Source: Nitrincola alkalilacustris (GTDB lineage: Bacteria; Pseudomonadota; Gammaproteobacteria; Pseudomonadales; Balneatricaceae). From it: a DNA stretch of 64,000 bases. Of this stretch, positions 63,113 through 64,000 are shown in pieces (the stretch's first letter is position 1; every line of letters starts with the position of its first letter). The stretch lies in assembly GCF_008973755.1 (NCBI RefSeq), contig NZ_WBOM01000009.1:1-64000 (forward strand), read 5' to 3'. Position numbers and translations under genes: made by a program. The notes beneath the pieces were generated by a model. That model made no database searches. It was given only the letters and a program-made list of their open reading frames with translations, and had not been told where the DNA came from.

Positions 63113-64000
63113 TTACATCAGCAGATCTGCTGCACTCTTGATCGGATAATGTGCAGGCATCGGCAGACGCGCTACGCCACTATCGATGGCAGCTTTAGCA
63201 ACAGCATGAGAGATCGCGCCCAGCAGGCGAGAGTCCGTTGCTTTCGGCAGAATGTAATCGCGGCCGAATTCCAGTGATTGCAGACCATATGCATCCAACA
63301 CTTCCTGCGGCACAGGTTCACGCGTCAGCTCAGCCAACGCTTTTACTGCGGCTTCTTTCATCTCTTCATTGATGGCAGATGCACGAACATCAAGCGCACC
63401 ACGGAAGATGAAAGGAAAGCCCAGTACGTTGTTAACCTGGTTCGGATAGTCGGAACGACCTGTGGCGATGATCACATCTGAACGGGTTGCCTTGGCAGTT
63501 TCCGGCAGAATTTCGGGATCAGGGTTGGCACAGGCGAAGACGACAGGATTATCAGCCATCTTCAGAAGCTGTTCAGGTGACAGCAGGTCTGGACCGGACA
63601 GACCAACAAACACATCGGCACCCTCGATGGCATCATCAAGAGTACGCTTGTCAGTTTCAGTTGCGAACGCCGCTTTTTCGGCGGTCAGGTCATCACGACC
63701 GGAGTGGATCACACCCTTGCGGTCGATCATGTAGATGTTCTCGACTTTAGCGCCCATATTGATGAGCAGCTTCATACAGGCACTTGCAGCAGCTCCGGCA
63801 CCCAGACAGACAATGGAAGCTTCGTCAAGCTTCTTGCCTGCCAGTTCCAGCGCATTGATCATGCCGGCAGCGGTTACGATAGCCGTACCATGCTGATCAT
63901 CGTGGAAAACCGGAATGTTGCAGCGTTCAATCAGAACACGCTCGATCTCAAAGCACTCAGGTGCCTTGATATCTTCCAGGTTGATACCACCGAAGGTTTC
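63113..64000 (-). CDS. NAD(P)-dependent malic enzyme, 5' end outside the window
   Basis: The C-terminal 295 codons of a malic enzyme (malate to pyruvate and CO2) are present. The window edge falls inside [38 protein letters not shown] (metal and substrate site) and the Rossmann motif [16 protein letters not shown] follow. [15 protein letters not shown] and [24 protein letters not shown] are diagnostic. The stop codon comes right after the NAD-binding domain, so this is the short form without the C-terminal phosphotransacetylase domain of MaeB. It could be MaeA- or MaeB-like; cofactor preference is not clear. An internal ATG at 63862 is not the true start. Confidence 0.95.
   Translation of the reverse strand, partial: ETFGGINLEDIKAPECFEIERVLIERCNIPVFHDDQHGTAIVTAAGMINALELAGKKLDEASIVCLGAGAAASACMKLLINMGAKVENIYMIDRKGVIHSGRDDLTAEKAAFATETDKRTLDDAIEGADVFVGLSGPDLLSPEQLLKMADNPVVFACANPDPEILPETAKATRSDVIIATGRSDYPNQVNNVLGFPFIFRGALDVRASAINEEMKEAAVKALAELTREPVPQEVLDAYGLQSLEFGRDYILPKATDSRLLGAISHAVAKAAIDSGVARLPMPAHYPIKSAADLLM

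Overview
The window looks like a chromosomal segment of a Gammaproteobacterium of the Pseudomonadales/Oceanospirillales type, probably a marine or brackish heterotroph. This rests on Pseudomonas-like gene order. The blocks ilvIH/ilvC/pssA/msrPQ, clpB-pgeF-rluD-bamD, thiO-minor pilins-fkpB-lspA-ileS-ribF-murJ/rpsT-proB-obg-rpmA-rplU/ispB, fabA-fabB and ssb/uvrA all match, from memory, the order in Pseudomonas aeruginosa and its relatives. FabA and several other proteins also have Pseudomonas-like lengths. No rRNA, tRNA, CRISPR array, phage or complete insertion sequence was recognised.

Layout: 0.2-5 kb carries msrPQ (repair of oxidised periplasmic methionine), pssA, a patatin-like lipase and ilvC. 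From 5 to 10.4 kb come ilvY, divergent from ilvC across two palindromic operators, an SLC13/TrkA_C transporter, and ilvIH. From 10.7 to 17.6 kb there is a small orphan gene, rlmJ, clpB behind a clear sigma-32 promoter, pgeF-rluD, and divergent bamD. From 17.7 to 21.0 kb a Zur-type palindrome precedes a four-gene zinc operon: a His-rich periplasmic protein, an ABC ATPase, an FtsX-type permease and a DUF3299 protein. From 21 to 24.3 kb come thiO and a reduced minor-pilin operon (pilV-pilW-pilX-fimT) without pilY1 or pilE.

From 24.3 to 26.0 kb lies an accessory insert: an orphan 98-aa gene, a brnTA toxin-antitoxin module, imperfect palindromes with a repeated GTTAGCAC core resembling integron attC sites, and two large structured elements. 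It sits downstream of fkpB, where ispH would be expected. From 26.0 to 37.4 kb is a dense housekeeping block: fkpB-lspA-ileS-ribF, murJ, rpsT, proB-obg, rpmA-rplU, ispB. From 37.6 to 43.6 kb are fabA-fabB facing two lipid acyltransferases, an uncharacterised protein with a carbonic-anhydrase-like metal motif, and an RmlD-like reductase.

From 43.9 to 52.8 kb is a cell-envelope region. A CHASE2 adenylate cyclase is followed 31 bp later by a 1119-residue FecR-TPR protein with a probable outer-membrane barrel. A 1120-residue DUF4214 secreted/surface protein converges on it. After ssb/uvrA, 56.6-63.0 kb holds a probable agmatine/N-carbamoyl-compound catabolic regulon. It comprises an omega-aminotransferase, an agmatine deiminase, an NhaC-family transporter, a LuxR-type regulator and an M20-family N-carbamoyl hydrolase. 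A 10-bp sequence (CGGGGGTATA) is shared by the control regions of the aminotransferase and hydrolase units. The window ends inside a malic enzyme gene.

The best candidates for something new are (i) the agmatine cluster, in which an M20 carbamoylase may take the place of the nitrilase-type AguB, (ii) the CHASE2 cyclase plus FecR-TPR-barrel pair, and (iii) the attC-like brnTA cassette region.
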